Of a stretch of 64,000 bases of DNA, positions 53,700 to 62,034 are shown piece after piece. Source of the stretch: Chryseobacterium bernardetii (GTDB taxonomy: Bacteria > Bacteroidota > Bacteroidia > Flavobacteriales > Weeksellaceae). Every line of letters begins with the position of its first letter. Within the stretch, counting starts at the first letter, position 1. The position numbers were made by a program, and so were the translations under genes. The DNA is taken from positions 1 through 64,000 of the forward strand of contig NZ_CP033932.1 of assembly GCF_003815975.1 (NCBI RefSeq), written 5' to 3'. The notes under the pieces were generated by a model. It was not told where the DNA came from, did no database searches, and saw nothing but the letters and a program-made list of their open reading frames with translations.

Positions 53700-55101
53700 T
53701 TATTTTTTGCTTTTAGGAAGAATATAATCAGGTACTTTAAAAACAGCAGCAAGGACAATAATCAGACATACAATATTCGTCAGGATAGCTACTGTAAAAG
53801 CTTTATAGTAATGTTGTGCTAAAGGCCTTTCATCCAGAAAGTAATAAAAAACGCTTCCCACCGCTACAATTCCTATGATAGCAGCAATTTGCTGAAAAGT
53901 ATTGTAAACACCGGAAGCATTTCCTATTAGTTTCTCTGGCACACCCGACAAAGCAATATTGGCCAGCGATGGAATGACAGAACCCACTCCTATTCCATGT
54001 AAAAATAATAACAGGTATAATTGGTAAAACTCAGTAGAATTGGTGAATAAGATAATCTGAAGAATTAAAATAAGCACAATAAAAAACTAGTCCTGCCATC
54101 AAGGCTTTTTTTCCGTATTTCAGGATTAATTTTACAGAAAAAGCTGAAGCCAGAATAAAACCCAATCCCTGAAAAACAATTATCTCTCCTGCTTTCAGAG
54201 GACTAATTATTAATCCATCCTGAAAAAATAAAGAGAGAATATAAAAATAGGAATCCAACATAATAAAAAAGAAAAAAACAGCCATAATTCCCAGATAGAA
54301 ATTTTTATAGCGGAATAACCCAAAGTCAATAAGATAAGGCTTTTTATTTTTCAGTTTATTTTTCTGATTTTTAATAAAGTATACTAAAATGCCTACAGAA
54401 ATAGTAATGAGCAATAAATTCCGGGCAGAAAAAATTTCCTTCTCGGAGACTGTAAGAGTGTACGTCATGCCAAAAAGCCCTATAGACAAAAGAAGAACAC
54501 CCCAATTATCGAAAGATTTCCTGATGCTGAACCTTGATTCTTCCAATAATTTTATGCTTAAAAAAATAGCGATAAGACCTATCGGAATGTTGATAAAAAA
54601 AATTAACCTCCACGGCTCCTGTAAAACACTTAGCGATGAGAAATATCCGCCCAGAAACTGCCCAAGAACGGTTCCAATCCCGATGGTAATTCCGTACCAG
54701 CCCATAGCTTTTGTGCGTTCTTCATGAGCAGGAAATAAAATCTGAATCATAGAAAGAACCTGCGGAGCCATAAATGCCGCGCTTATTCCCTGCACCAATC
54801 TTGAAATCATCAGCTGGGCTACTCCGTGTGAGATTCCACAGGCTATGGAGCTTAATATAAAAAAGGCCAATCCGAGAATGAAAACCTTTTTTCTTCCGTA
54901 TACATCCCCCAATCGCCCACCTGTAATAAGAAAAGAAGCAAACCCGATAAGATAGGCCGATATCATCAATTGCATTTCTCCATTAGAAGCATGAATATCA
55001 TGCTGTATGGACGGTATGGATACATTAATGATAAAGATATCCATAATTGTCAGCAACTGCCCAAATAATATAATAAACAATTTCAGATAATTACATTTCA
55101 T
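53700..55101 (-). pseudogene. MFS transporter, DHA2-like, broken by one frameshift
   Basis: Drug/proton antiporter of about 467 residues in two frames. The first frame (55101-54031) starts MKCNYLKLFIILFGQLLTIMD and includes the GGRLGDVYGRKK motif A and GTVLGQFLGGYFSSL; the second (53700-54077) carries the last membrane helices. The frames meet in a T6 run on the coding strand (plus A6 at 54081-54086): with five T the reading is continuous through GLVFIVLILILQIILFTNST. Nothing else is damaged. It follows a TetR-family gene on the same strand, whose likely operator lies between them. Confidence 0.85.
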
Positions 55102-55107
55102 TTTTAT

Positions 55108-55121
55108 ATAGATATATCTAT
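55108..55121. promoter_or_regulatory. TetR operator candidate before the MFS gene
   Basis: Perfect palindrome ATAGATATATCTAT, arms ATAGA and TCTAT with 4-bp spacer, seven bases before the MFS start codon. The same arm pair occurs at 55736 and 55762 upstream of the TetR gene. Confidence 0.65.
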
Positions 55122-55140
55122 TTTTTTATATTTAAAAAAA

Positions 55141-55704
55141 TTAAGGTAACAAACCCTGGATCATTTTTTTGATCTGATCAAAAGAATGATTATTTCTGGT
55201 AATGGTTGAGGTTACTACCGCTCCTTCTATCAGTAAAAATATATTTTCAGTTACTAACTCCGGATCGGGTAACGGATGCAGCTCACTATATTCCTTAACA
55301 ATATCATGAATAACTACTTTCTGTTTTTCCTTATGTTTTTTTACAAAACCGGATACAGCTGCATTTGCCTCTCCTGTTTCAGAGGTAATTTTAATGAAAT
55401 GACAGCCTGCAAACGTTGAGGATTCCTGAAGTTTTTTGCGATAATCAATAATAGCAAACATCTTTTCTCTGGGATCTGCAATAGAGACAGTGCTTTTTTC
55501 AAGACCTTCAAACCATTCCTGCTCCTCCTTAATCAAATAAGCCTGAAGAAGATCATTTTTGGATGCAAAATGATTATATAGTGAACCGATCGCAATATCA
55601 GCTTCTGCAATGATCTGATTAATTCCTGTTGAATTATATCCCTGCTTATAAAATAATTCTGAAGCTACCCTGATGATCCTTTCGCGTACTTTTTCTTTTT
55701 TCAT
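55141..55704 (-). CDS. TetR/AcrR-family repressor of the MFS transporter
   Basis: About 187 residues from the ATG at 55704 (MKKEKVRERIIRVASELFY); the open frame extends to 55722, but the six extra residues are not typical. The N-terminal HTH is RERIIRVASELFYKQGYNSTGINQIIAEADIAIGSLYNHFASKNDLLQAYL. The C-terminal ligand-binding half has the AcrR-like CHFIKITSETGEANAAV. It is upstream of the MFS gene on the same strand (39-bp gap), and both are flanked by ATAGA-N4-TCTAT sites, so auto-regulation with the pump is likely. Confidence 0.88.
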   Translation of the reverse strand: MKKEKVRERIIRVASELFYKQGYNSTGINQIIAEADIAIGSLYNHFASKNDLLQAYLIKEEQEWFEGLEKSTVSIADPREKMFAIIDYRKKLQESSTFAGCHFIKITSETGEANAAVSGFVKKHKEKQKVVIHDIVKEYSELHPLPDPELVTENIFLLIEGAVVTSTITRNNHSFDQIKKMIQGLLP

Positions 55705-55735
55705 TCCTGAAAATTTTAACAAATCTAAACAAAAA

Positions 55736-55776
55736 ATAGAGAAGTCTATCTATTTTTAATCATAGAGAATTTCTAT
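55736..55776. promoter_or_regulatory. Two TetR operator candidates before the TetR gene
   Basis: ATAGAGAAGTCTAT (55736-55749, arms ATAGA/TCTAT, N4) and ATAGAGAATTTCTAT (55762-55776, N5). They share both arms with the perfect palindrome in front of the MFS gene. Confidence 0.55.
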
Positions 55777-55873
55777 CTGTATCTTAAAATGCTAATAACC
55801 AAATCAAAATTCTTTTAAAAAGGCTTTTGTTATTGACAAAATAGAACGATCTTTAAGCTGTAAAAGACCAGCC

Positions 55874-56539
55874 ATGTTCAAATTTTTTAAGAAAAAGAAA
55901 ATTAAAGCCAACCTTCACTCCGTAACCATTCCGGATCAGGGGTGGACTAAAGTTTCAGAGGACGATGAAGCGATCCGATGGGTAAATCCTCAGCAATCCG
56001 CACTTATTGTCCTTCATTTTTTTGATAAAGAACCCGATCTTCCTACGGCAAAAGATCTTGATTATCTGAAAAAATTCTACCGAAATATTGCAGCAGCATC
56101 CAATGGTGGTATTATTGAAACAGACATCATTAATCTTCACAATATTCCTTGTGTAAAAACCATAATCAAAATTCCACAGCAGGAAACGGGAATGGCGTAT
56201 ATTGCTTCCATTACCATTCCTTTTGAAAACTGCAGCTATGTAGTAAAAATTCAGGCTGATGAAATTGGAATTACAGGCATGAGAGATGCGCTTATCCTTG
56301 ACAGATTACATAAAGCCGGAGAAGTTGAAATTGAAGAGGAAAATATAAAAAACTGGTTCGAAGATCCTTATGATCCGGATTTCAGGCAGGGAACTTTAAT
56401 GAATCAATCTGAACTGGAAAAATATGATCCTGAATTTCCTGAACACCCGCTTTCCGTTGCCAGATCTCTCATCAGATCAACCGCCGAAACCATCATTTTC
56501 AAAAAAGAAATAAAAGAACTTCCTGCATTTAAAAGATAA
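55874..56539 (+). CDS. Hypothetical protein
   Basis: A 221-residue soluble protein with a basic N-terminal tail (KFFKKKKIKANLHSV) and an alpha/beta body; PQQSALIVLHFFDKEPDLP and CSYVVKIQADEIGITGMRDALILDRL are the most ordered-looking parts. No family recognised. Divergent from the TetR gene. Confidence 0.7.
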   Translation: MFKFFKKKKIKANLHSVTIPDQGWTKVSEDDEAIRWVNPQQSALIVLHFFDKEPDLPTAKDLDYLKKFYRNIAAASNGGIIETDIINLHNIPCVKTIIKIPQQETGMAYIASITIPFENCSYVVKIQADEIGITGMRDALILDRLHKAGEVEIEEENIKNWFEDPYDPDFRQGTLMNQSELEKYDPEFPEHPLSVARSLIRSTAETIIFKKEIKELPAFKR

Positions 56540-56695
56540 AAAGCCGCTCTGGATTCATCCAATCCTGATTATTTTGAAAAAATTATTCAGGAAGCAAAAA
56601 GCCATTCCATTCTCAGCATAATATTTTTTAACTTATGTTTCAGCATATTTTGTATCTTTAATTACCATTTCAATAAAAATATTTGGTAATTCGTT

Positions 56696-57310
56696 ATGAC
56701 AGAAGAACTTTATTTCATCAAAACCAACCCAAATATTGCCAAAATTAATTTGTACAATAAGCTTTGCCGTGAGGAAGAGAATTTTCAGAACTTTCTCCCA
56801 TCCGATGCTAAAATCAATCTTGAAGTCATCAAAGATAAAGTGAAAGATTCTGTGGAAGAGCTTACCCGTGAAGAGCTTTTCAATATATTTTTATGGTTCA
56901 GCAAAAGATACCCTTCTGACCATGAAGAAATAAAAACTCAGCTGTACATCAATGGAATAGATCTTTTTTACGAAATTCAATCACCCAAGCACAGAGAGAC
57001 TTTTCTAAAAATACTTTCTGATTATGAGAAACTTTCCAGTGAAAACATGAATTACATTGTTAATGCACAGAATTTTAACCAATTCCTGATCTACGGAATA
57101 TTCCTTACGGAAATAATCAGCAGAGAACAGGGAAAAGAAAATATCCTTTCCGACTATCTGAAGCCCGATTACCCTTCTTTATATGCATTGGCAGAAAAAC
57201 AATCTGAACTTAAAAATCCTGTTGATAAAAACAATACAGACCTTCAAAAATATTTTAACGATCTGTATGACCTGACTAGATTTTATAAAGGTTCTATTAT
57301 TCAGTTATAA
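56696..57310 (+). CDS. Hypothetical protein
   Basis: A 204-residue, highly charged, mainly helical soluble protein with no signal or membrane segment. The N-terminal half includes VKDSVEELTREELFNIFLWFSKRYPSDHEE; the C-terminal half LIYGIFLTEIISREQGKENIL. The start is preceded by a TATCTTTA element (56653-56660), close to TAnnTTTG. No family recognised. Confidence 0.7.
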   Translation: MTEELYFIKTNPNIAKINLYNKLCREEENFQNFLPSDAKINLEVIKDKVKDSVEELTREELFNIFLWFSKRYPSDHEEIKTQLYINGIDLFYEIQSPKHRETFLKILSDYEKLSSENMNYIVNAQNFNQFLIYGIFLTEIISREQGKENILSDYLKPDYPSLYALAEKQSELKNPVDKNNTDLQKYFNDLYDLTRFYKGSIIQL

Positions 57311-57318
57311 TATTAAAC

Positions 57319-58341
57319 TCATTGTAAAAGTCCGGGATTCTTCAGTAAATAGTCAAATGCTTCTTTTACAGCCATTTCAGGACTCTTTGGATTAAAACCA
57401 AGCTCATTTCTTGCCTTGGAAATATCAAAATCCTGCTGTAATCCGGAAAACATGGAAATATCTTTTCTTGTCAGTACAGGAGCTTTTCCACTTAATTTTG
57501 CAGTAAATTCCATGAGCGCTGCGATAGTGTAAAGAATACCCTTAGGTACAGAATCAGGAATTTTCAGTTTCAAATCCGGATATAATTTATTGGCCAGAAC
57601 AGTAGTATCAGTAATCGTCATACATTTTTCATTAGCAAGGATATAACGCTCACCCGGCCGGCCTTTTTGAGCGGCAAGATAACATCCTTCTGCAACATCT
57701 TTCACATCTACCCAATTCAGGGTAATTTTTGTATCTACCGGAATCTGTCTGTTCAGAATAAGCTTCAATACTCCGTAAGAAACATTCAAAGGTAAAAATG
57801 CTTCACTGCCGATCATGGCAGCAGGCATTACAGAAACAAGCTCTACTCCAAGTTTTGCTGCCAGTTCAAAGGCCAGCTTTTCACCATCGTTTTTGGAATT
57901 ATAGTACATATCTCTCCGGTCAGGATTATAGCCGTTACTTTCCTTTGTGGGTAATTGGGTATAATTGAGAGCAGCAATAGAGCTTACATAAACAATCCTT
58001 TTCACTCCGGCCTCAGCTGCTGCTTCGATAGTATTTTGTGTCCCTTTGATATTCACATCATAGATTTCCTTCTTAGGATCTTTGGCCCATAATTTAAAGG
58101 AGGCACCCACAGCATAAAAGGTTTCAACTCCCTGAAGGGCTTTTACAAAAGAGGCTTTATCTGTAATATCCGCTTGCACCACCTCACAGCTAAGCCCATC
58201 AAAAGGTTTTGTATTCCGGATATTGCGGACTGTTGCCCTTACCGGAATCCCCTGTCCGGTTAAAAATCTGACTAAATTATTTCCCAAATGTCCATTAGCT
58301 CCTGAAACGAGGCTTAGATTATTATTTATCATTGCATTCAT
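57319..58341 (-). CDS. NAD-dependent epimerase/dehydratase (extended SDR, dihydroflavonol-reductase-like)
   Basis: A 340-residue extended short-chain dehydrogenase. The cofactor motif is LVSGANGHLGNNLVRFL (residues 11-27), a catalytic Ser region is VYVSSIAALNY and the Tyr/Lys pair is YYNSKNDGEKLAFEL. The closest style is the dihydroflavonol-4-reductase / cinnamoyl-CoA-reductase-like group. Two ATGs are close at the N-terminus; either is possible. Downstream of a Crp/Fnr-type regulator gene on the same strand (51 bp), which may control it. Confidence 0.88.
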   Translation of the reverse strand: MNAMINNNLSLVSGANGHLGNNLVRFLTGQGIPVRATVRNIRNTKPFDGLSCEVVQADITDKASFVKALQGVETFYAVGASFKLWAKDPKKEIYDVNIKGTQNTIEAAAEAGVKRIVYVSSIAALNYTQLPTKESNGYNPDRRDMYYNSKNDGEKLAFELAAKLGVELVSVMPAAMIGSEAFLPLNVSYGVLKLILNRQIPVDTKITLNWVDVKDVAEGCYLAAQKGRPGERYILANEKCMTITDTTVLANKLYPDLKLKIPDSVPKGILYTIAALMEFTAKLSGKAPVLTRKDISMFSGLQQDFDISKARNELGFNPKSPEMAVKEAFDYLLKNPGLLQ

Positions 58342-58392
58342 TTTTAATGCAACAAAGTTCTGCCTATTGGCTTCAGATCCGCTTGACTTTTG

Positions 58393-58968
58393 TTAGTTAA
58401 TTATTTTTCTCCTGATCCTGCTCAGACTTTCCGGCTTCATCCCCAAAAACGATGCAATATACTGAATAGGAACATGCTGAATAATCTCCGGATAATCTTT
58501 TAAAAGCTTAAGATAACGTTCTTCCGCATTCAAAGCTGACAATTCCCTGGAACGGTTCTCATTATATGCAATTGACTGCTGAAATACAGAAATACTAAAG
58601 TCCTTCATACCCTGGCTCTCATTCACCAGATAGTCGAGATCTTTTTTCGTAATTCTTAAAAGCTCACACGCTGTAATACATTCTACATTATGTTCTGATA
58701 CTGTTCTGCTTATAAAATGAGAATAGGAGGTAAAAAATCCGGGTGGGCAATTGATATGGGTGGTTACTTCATTTCCATTCTGATCCATATAAAACAGTCT
58801 CAGATATCCGGAAACAATATAATAAAGGTAATCAGGAACCTTACCGGCGGCTTCAATCACGGTATTTTTTGAAAAAGATACGGGCTCAAAATACTCTTTA
58901 ACCATCTCAATTTCTTTTTGGGAGAAATGATGTCCGGAGCCAATGTACTGTAAAAGTTTCTCGTGCAT
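58393..58968 (-). CDS. Crp/Fnr family regulator
   Basis: About 191 residues. The frame is open from 59007, but the ATG at 58968 (MHEKLLQYIGSGHHFSQKEI) is the usual beginning. A cyclic-nucleotide-binding-type beta barrel (SFSKNTVIEAAGKVPDYLYYIVSGYLRLFY) and a C-terminal helix-turn-helix (VPIQYIASFLGMKPESLSRIRRKII) are visible. It lacks the Fnr cysteine set. It lies upstream of the SDR gene at 57319-58341. Confidence 0.85.
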   Translation of the reverse strand: MHEKLLQYIGSGHHFSQKEIEMVKEYFEPVSFSKNTVIEAAGKVPDYLYYIVSGYLRLFYMDQNGNEVTTHINCPPGFFTSYSHFISRTVSEHNVECITACELLRITKKDLDYLVNESQGMKDFSISVFQQSIAYNENRSRELSALNAEERYLKLLKDYPEIIQHVPIQYIASFLGMKPESLSRIRRKIIN

Positions 58969-59102
58969 TGAAGTTAATTTTTTAATATCTGTTACAAAAA
59001 TAACCAAAAGAAAATTCAGATACTTTTTAAATAATCAAAAGATTTTTCACAAATGCATGTAATATTCCCTGCAAAATAATTGTCTTGTATTAAAAGCTAA
59101 AT

Positions 59103-61475
59103 ATGAACCGGAAAATTATTCTTCTTTTAAGTCTTGCCGCCTCTTCATTCTTTTTTGCACAAAGTGTGGAAGGAACGGTTACAGATAAAGAAAATAAGCC
59201 AGTAGCAGAAACTGAAGTGCTTATTACCAGGAACAATGTTAAATTTTCTGCTATTACAGATGAAAAGGGATTGTTTAAAATTCCTTTAAAAGAGAATGGA
59301 GATTATATACTTGAGATAATTAAAGACGGGGTAAAAACCAATAGTGAAAAAATTGCTGTAAAGGGAAATGCCAGAAAAGACATTCAGATTAAGGATGAAC
59401 CTTTAGTTCAGAAGGTAGAAGGTGTAACCATCACAGCAAAGAAAAAATTATTCGAGAGAAAAGTAGACCGCCTGGTCTTCAATGTAGAAAATTCTGTAGC
59501 CTCTCAGGGAATTGACGCCATCGAAGCTCTAGCCAAAACACCAATGGTAAAAACCAGTGATGAAGCGATAAGTATTGCCGGAAAAAGCAATGTTGCGGTT
59601 ATGATTAACGACAGATTACTGAATCTGAACGGGCAGGAACTTATCAATTATCTGAAGACACTCCGTTCCGATGACATTCTTAAAATAGAAGTGATTACCA
59701 CGCCTCCTGCTAAGTATGACGCGGAAGGAAAAAGCGGATTAATTAATATCATCCTTAAGAAAAATGCCAATCTGGGCTGGAACGGATCTATTCAGACGTC
59801 AGGAAACTATTTTTGGGGAAAGCCCACTGTTTCTGCAAGAAGTGGTGCCACATTCAATTACCAGGGAGAAAAGCTTTCATTAAGCACCAACTTATCTGTT
59901 GGTGATAATTACTGGCAATATAATATCTACAATAATATGTCCGGTATATCAAATAATAATTACTGGAACAAGAATGGTGATAATCTTAATAACTACAAAT
60001 ACAAAAGCGGAAATATAAAAGCAGAATATAAGATCAATGATAAGAATCTTTTCGGTATCAATTATAACTATTCACATAGTAATCCTAAAGAAACGGGAGA
60101 AAGTGAATCTGTACGGTTCAATGGGAATGGTTTAACTCATATTATTTCCGATTTCAACAACAGAAACAGCCGGGATGTTCATAATGCAACGGCATTTTAT
60201 GAAACTAAAATAGACAGTGCCGGAGGAAAGCTGAACGTAACTGCCAATATGATGCTTAACAATTCCAACGCAAGAAATTTTTCAAATACAATTACCCCGG
60301 AATTGATTAACACAATGGCTAACCCTATCAGTAAATACAGGATTTATTCAGGACAGGCTGATCTGGAAAAAACATTTGGAAAAATAAAAACGGAATCCGG
60401 ATTAAAGTATACAAAGATCAAAAATGATTCTGAATTCAATTTCTTCGATATTAAAAATGGTGTATATGAACTGAACACCGGTAAAACCAATACTTTCTTT
60501 TATAACGAAGAAAATTATGCAGCTTATGTTTCAACCAATTTTAAGATCAGTGAGCAATGGGATGCTAAAGCCGGGCTTCGCTATGAATATACCACTTTGG
60601 AAGGTATTTCCATGAATGATAATACCTCAGCAAAGATCAAATATGGTAAATTCTTCCCTACTGCCTATTTAAGTTATAAGCCTAATGAAAACAATGCATT
60701 TTCATTAAGCTATTCCCGCAGAATTTCACGTCCGTATTTCGGGAACCTGAATCCGTTTAAGTATTTCACATCCAACTTTGAATATACTACAGGTAACCCT
60801 TATCTCTTACCTTCATTTTCAGATAACTTTGAATTCGGATATGTTTTAAACAATAACCTCAACATTACATTATATCACAGCTATAACAAAGATAGCTGGG
60901 ACAGGATTCAAATGATTGATGATAATTACAGATATACCATTGCCAAGAATTTCTATAATGAAAACCAGACGGGTATTAACATCAGTTATAATTACAATAA
61001 ACTGAAATGGCTGGAATCCAACATCTTTGTAAATGGTTACTATACGAAGGCAAAATCTTATGACCCTGCTATTCTGCCTGTTCCACCGGGATACAGTGCC
61101 AACGTAAACATCGATAATAATTTCTTCCTTAATAAAGAAAAAACAGTGACTTTTCTATTGGGCTTGTGGGGAAGTCTTCCCAACAGGGACGGAAATACTT
61201 ATTATTATACCAATGCCTCATTATACACAGGGCTGAAGCTGGCACTGATGGATAAAAAACTTCTTCTTAACCTTTATTTAAATGATGTCCTAAATACCAA
61301 CCGTGAAAAAGGAATAGAATATTATCCGGATTACAATATTGATTATCAATACAAAGGAATTACGAGAAATGTTCACCTTTCTCTCACTTATAAATTCGGA
61401 AATAATAATGTGAAAGGTGCAACTAAACAGGTGAAATTTGAAGAATCCAACAGAGCCGGTGGTGGCAATAATTAA
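59103..61475 (+). CDS. Outer membrane beta-barrel family receptor (OMP_b-brl_3)
   Basis: A 790-residue exported protein. After a signal peptide (MNRKIILLLSLAASSFFFAQS) comes a carboxypeptidase-regulatory-like domain (about 22-110), then a plug-like TonB-receptor region with GIDAIEALAKTPMVKTSD and EVITTPPAKYDAEGKSGLINIILKKN, and a long C-terminal beta-barrel. The lack of a canonical TonB box and of some plug parts fits the OMP_b-brl_3 family of Bacteroidota. Substrate unknown. Divergent from the Crp/Fnr gene. Confidence 0.9.
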   Translation: MNRKIILLLSLAASSFFFAQSVEGTVTDKENKPVAETEVLITRNNVKFSAITDEKGLFKIPLKENGDYILEIIKDGVKTNSEKIAVKGNARKDIQIKDEPLVQKVEGVTITAKKKLFERKVDRLVFNVENSVASQGIDAIEALAKTPMVKTSDEAISIAGKSNVAVMINDRLLNLNGQELINYLKTLRSDDILKIEVITTPPAKYDAEGKSGLINIILKKNANLGWNGSIQTSGNYFWGKPTVSARSGATFNYQGEKLSLSTNLSVGDNYWQYNIYNNMSGISNNNYWNKNGDNLNNYKYKSGNIKAEYKINDKNLFGINYNYSHSNPKETGESESVRFNGNGLTHIISDFNNRNSRDVHNATAFYETKIDSAGGKLNVTANMMLNNSNARNFSNTITPELINTMANPISKYRIYSGQADLEKTFGKIKTESGLKYTKIKNDSEFNFFDIKNGVYELNTGKTNTFFYNEENYAAYVSTNFKISEQWDAKAGLRYEYTTLEGISMNDNTSAKIKYGKFFPTAYLSYKPNENNAFSLSYSRRISRPYFGNLNPFKYFTSNFEYTTGNPYLLPSFSDNFEFGYVLNNNLNITLYHSYNKDSWDRIQMIDDNYRYTIAKNFYNENQTGINISYNYNKLKWLESNIFVNGYYTKAKSYDPAILPVPPGYSANVNIDNNFFLNKEKTVTFLLGLWGSLPNRDGNTYYYTNASLYTGLKLALMDKKLLLNLYLNDVLNTNREKGIEYYPDYNIDYQYKGITRNVHLSLTYKFGNNNVKGATKQVKFEESNRAGGGNN

Positions 61476-61587
61476 ATTTTCTTCAATAATAGCCATATAA
61501 ATACAAAAAACAGGATAAGAACAATAACCCGGCCGGCAGTTCCTTTCAAATAAGGTTCTGTTGGTCTTTTTATTTGGAAATTAAAAA

Positions 61588-61760
61588 ATTCGTAAATGTA
61601 AAAGGTGTTGATCTTACCAATTATACCATGAAAAAAGAGCTGATAACATGATAAAAAACATGTAAAGCATTTTTAACAGATTATGGCACAGAATTAGCTT
61701 AAGAAATGGCAAGTAAAATTGTTTTGAACCATTATTTTAGACCATTAAGATTCGTAAATG
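61588..61760 (+). repeat. ATTCGTAAATG direct repeat in the gap before tyrS
   Basis: ATTCGTAAATG appears at 61588-61598 and 61750-61760. Around the second copy, ACCATT and AATGGT arms form several small hairpins (61741-61819). The stretch 61476-61866 holds no gene I can support; its function is unknown, though it may carry further control of tyrS. Confidence 0.35.
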
Positions 61761-61826
61761 GTTAAGTTTTTTCTAAAAAAACAAATCTTGTTATAACCAC
61801 TACAATACATCTTAATGGTTTAAATA

Positions 61827-61858
61827 TTGGAACTTCAGGAAAAACCCTGCTATATTTA
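61827..61858 (+). promoter_or_regulatory. Possible promoter of the tyrS leader
   Basis: TTG (61827-61829), 21-bp gap, then TATATTTA (61851-61858), close to TAnnTTTG. Transcription would start about 61863-61865, only a few bases before the leader ATG, so either the leader is nearly leaderless or the real start is further upstream. Confidence 0.4.
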
Positions 61859-61866
61859 CCGTATTA

Positions 61867-61962
61867 ATGAAACACTTAAACAGCATATTGCGTCTTCCAT
61901 TCTTCAGTGAATATTATACTCCGAATTATCGTTCGGGAAGACTTTCTATATCTGTAATCTAA
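61867..61962 (+). CDS. Tyr-rich leader peptide of the tyrS attenuator
   Basis: A 31-codon open frame with ATG at 61867 and TAA at 61960-61962, too short to be called by ordinary tools. Its middle reads SEYYTPNYRSGR: adjacent Tyr codons 16 and 17 (61912-61917) and another at 21 (61927-61929). The stop codon lies in the loop of the antiterminator, 26 bp before the terminator stem. A ribosome halted on Tyr16/17 would cover CCGAA (61921-61925) and leave 61931 onward free. The position, the control codons and the downstream synthetase are those expected of an amino-acid leader. Coding itself is inferred from this fit. Confidence 0.65.
   Translation: MKHLNSILRLPFFSEYYTPNYRSGRLSISVI
61921..61936 (+). 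promoter_or_regulatory. Pause-like hairpin 1:2 in the tyrS leader
   Basis: CCGAA (61921-61925) pairs with TTCGG (61932-61936) around TTATCG. This is the segment 1:2 hairpin, which competes with the antiterminator for TTCGG and overlaps codons 19-24. Confidence 0.5.
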
Positions 61963-61996
61963 ATTAAATAATCGACTTAACATATAGAGCCCGGAC
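61931..61996 (+). promoter_or_regulatory. Antiterminator of the tyrS attenuator
   Basis: GTTCGGG (61931-61937) pairs with CCCGGAC (61990-61996) with one G-T pair, and TCTATAT (61945-61951) with ATATAGA (61982-61988): a bipartite 14-bp helix that takes up nine of the ten bases of the terminator's left arm. Both structures cannot form together. Confidence 0.6.
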
Positions 61997-62015
61997 AGTA
62001 TTGTCCGGGCTTTTT
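61988..62015 (+). terminator. tyrS attenuator terminator
   Basis: Perfect 10-bp stem AGCCCGGACA (61988-61997) and TGTCCGGGCT (62002-62011) with loop GTAT, followed by T5, only 20 bp upstream of the tyrS ATG and on the same strand. The position immediately before a synthetase gene, after a Tyr-rich short frame, argues for conditional termination. Confidence 0.85.
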
Positions 62016-62034
62016 CATTTAAAACTATTACAAC

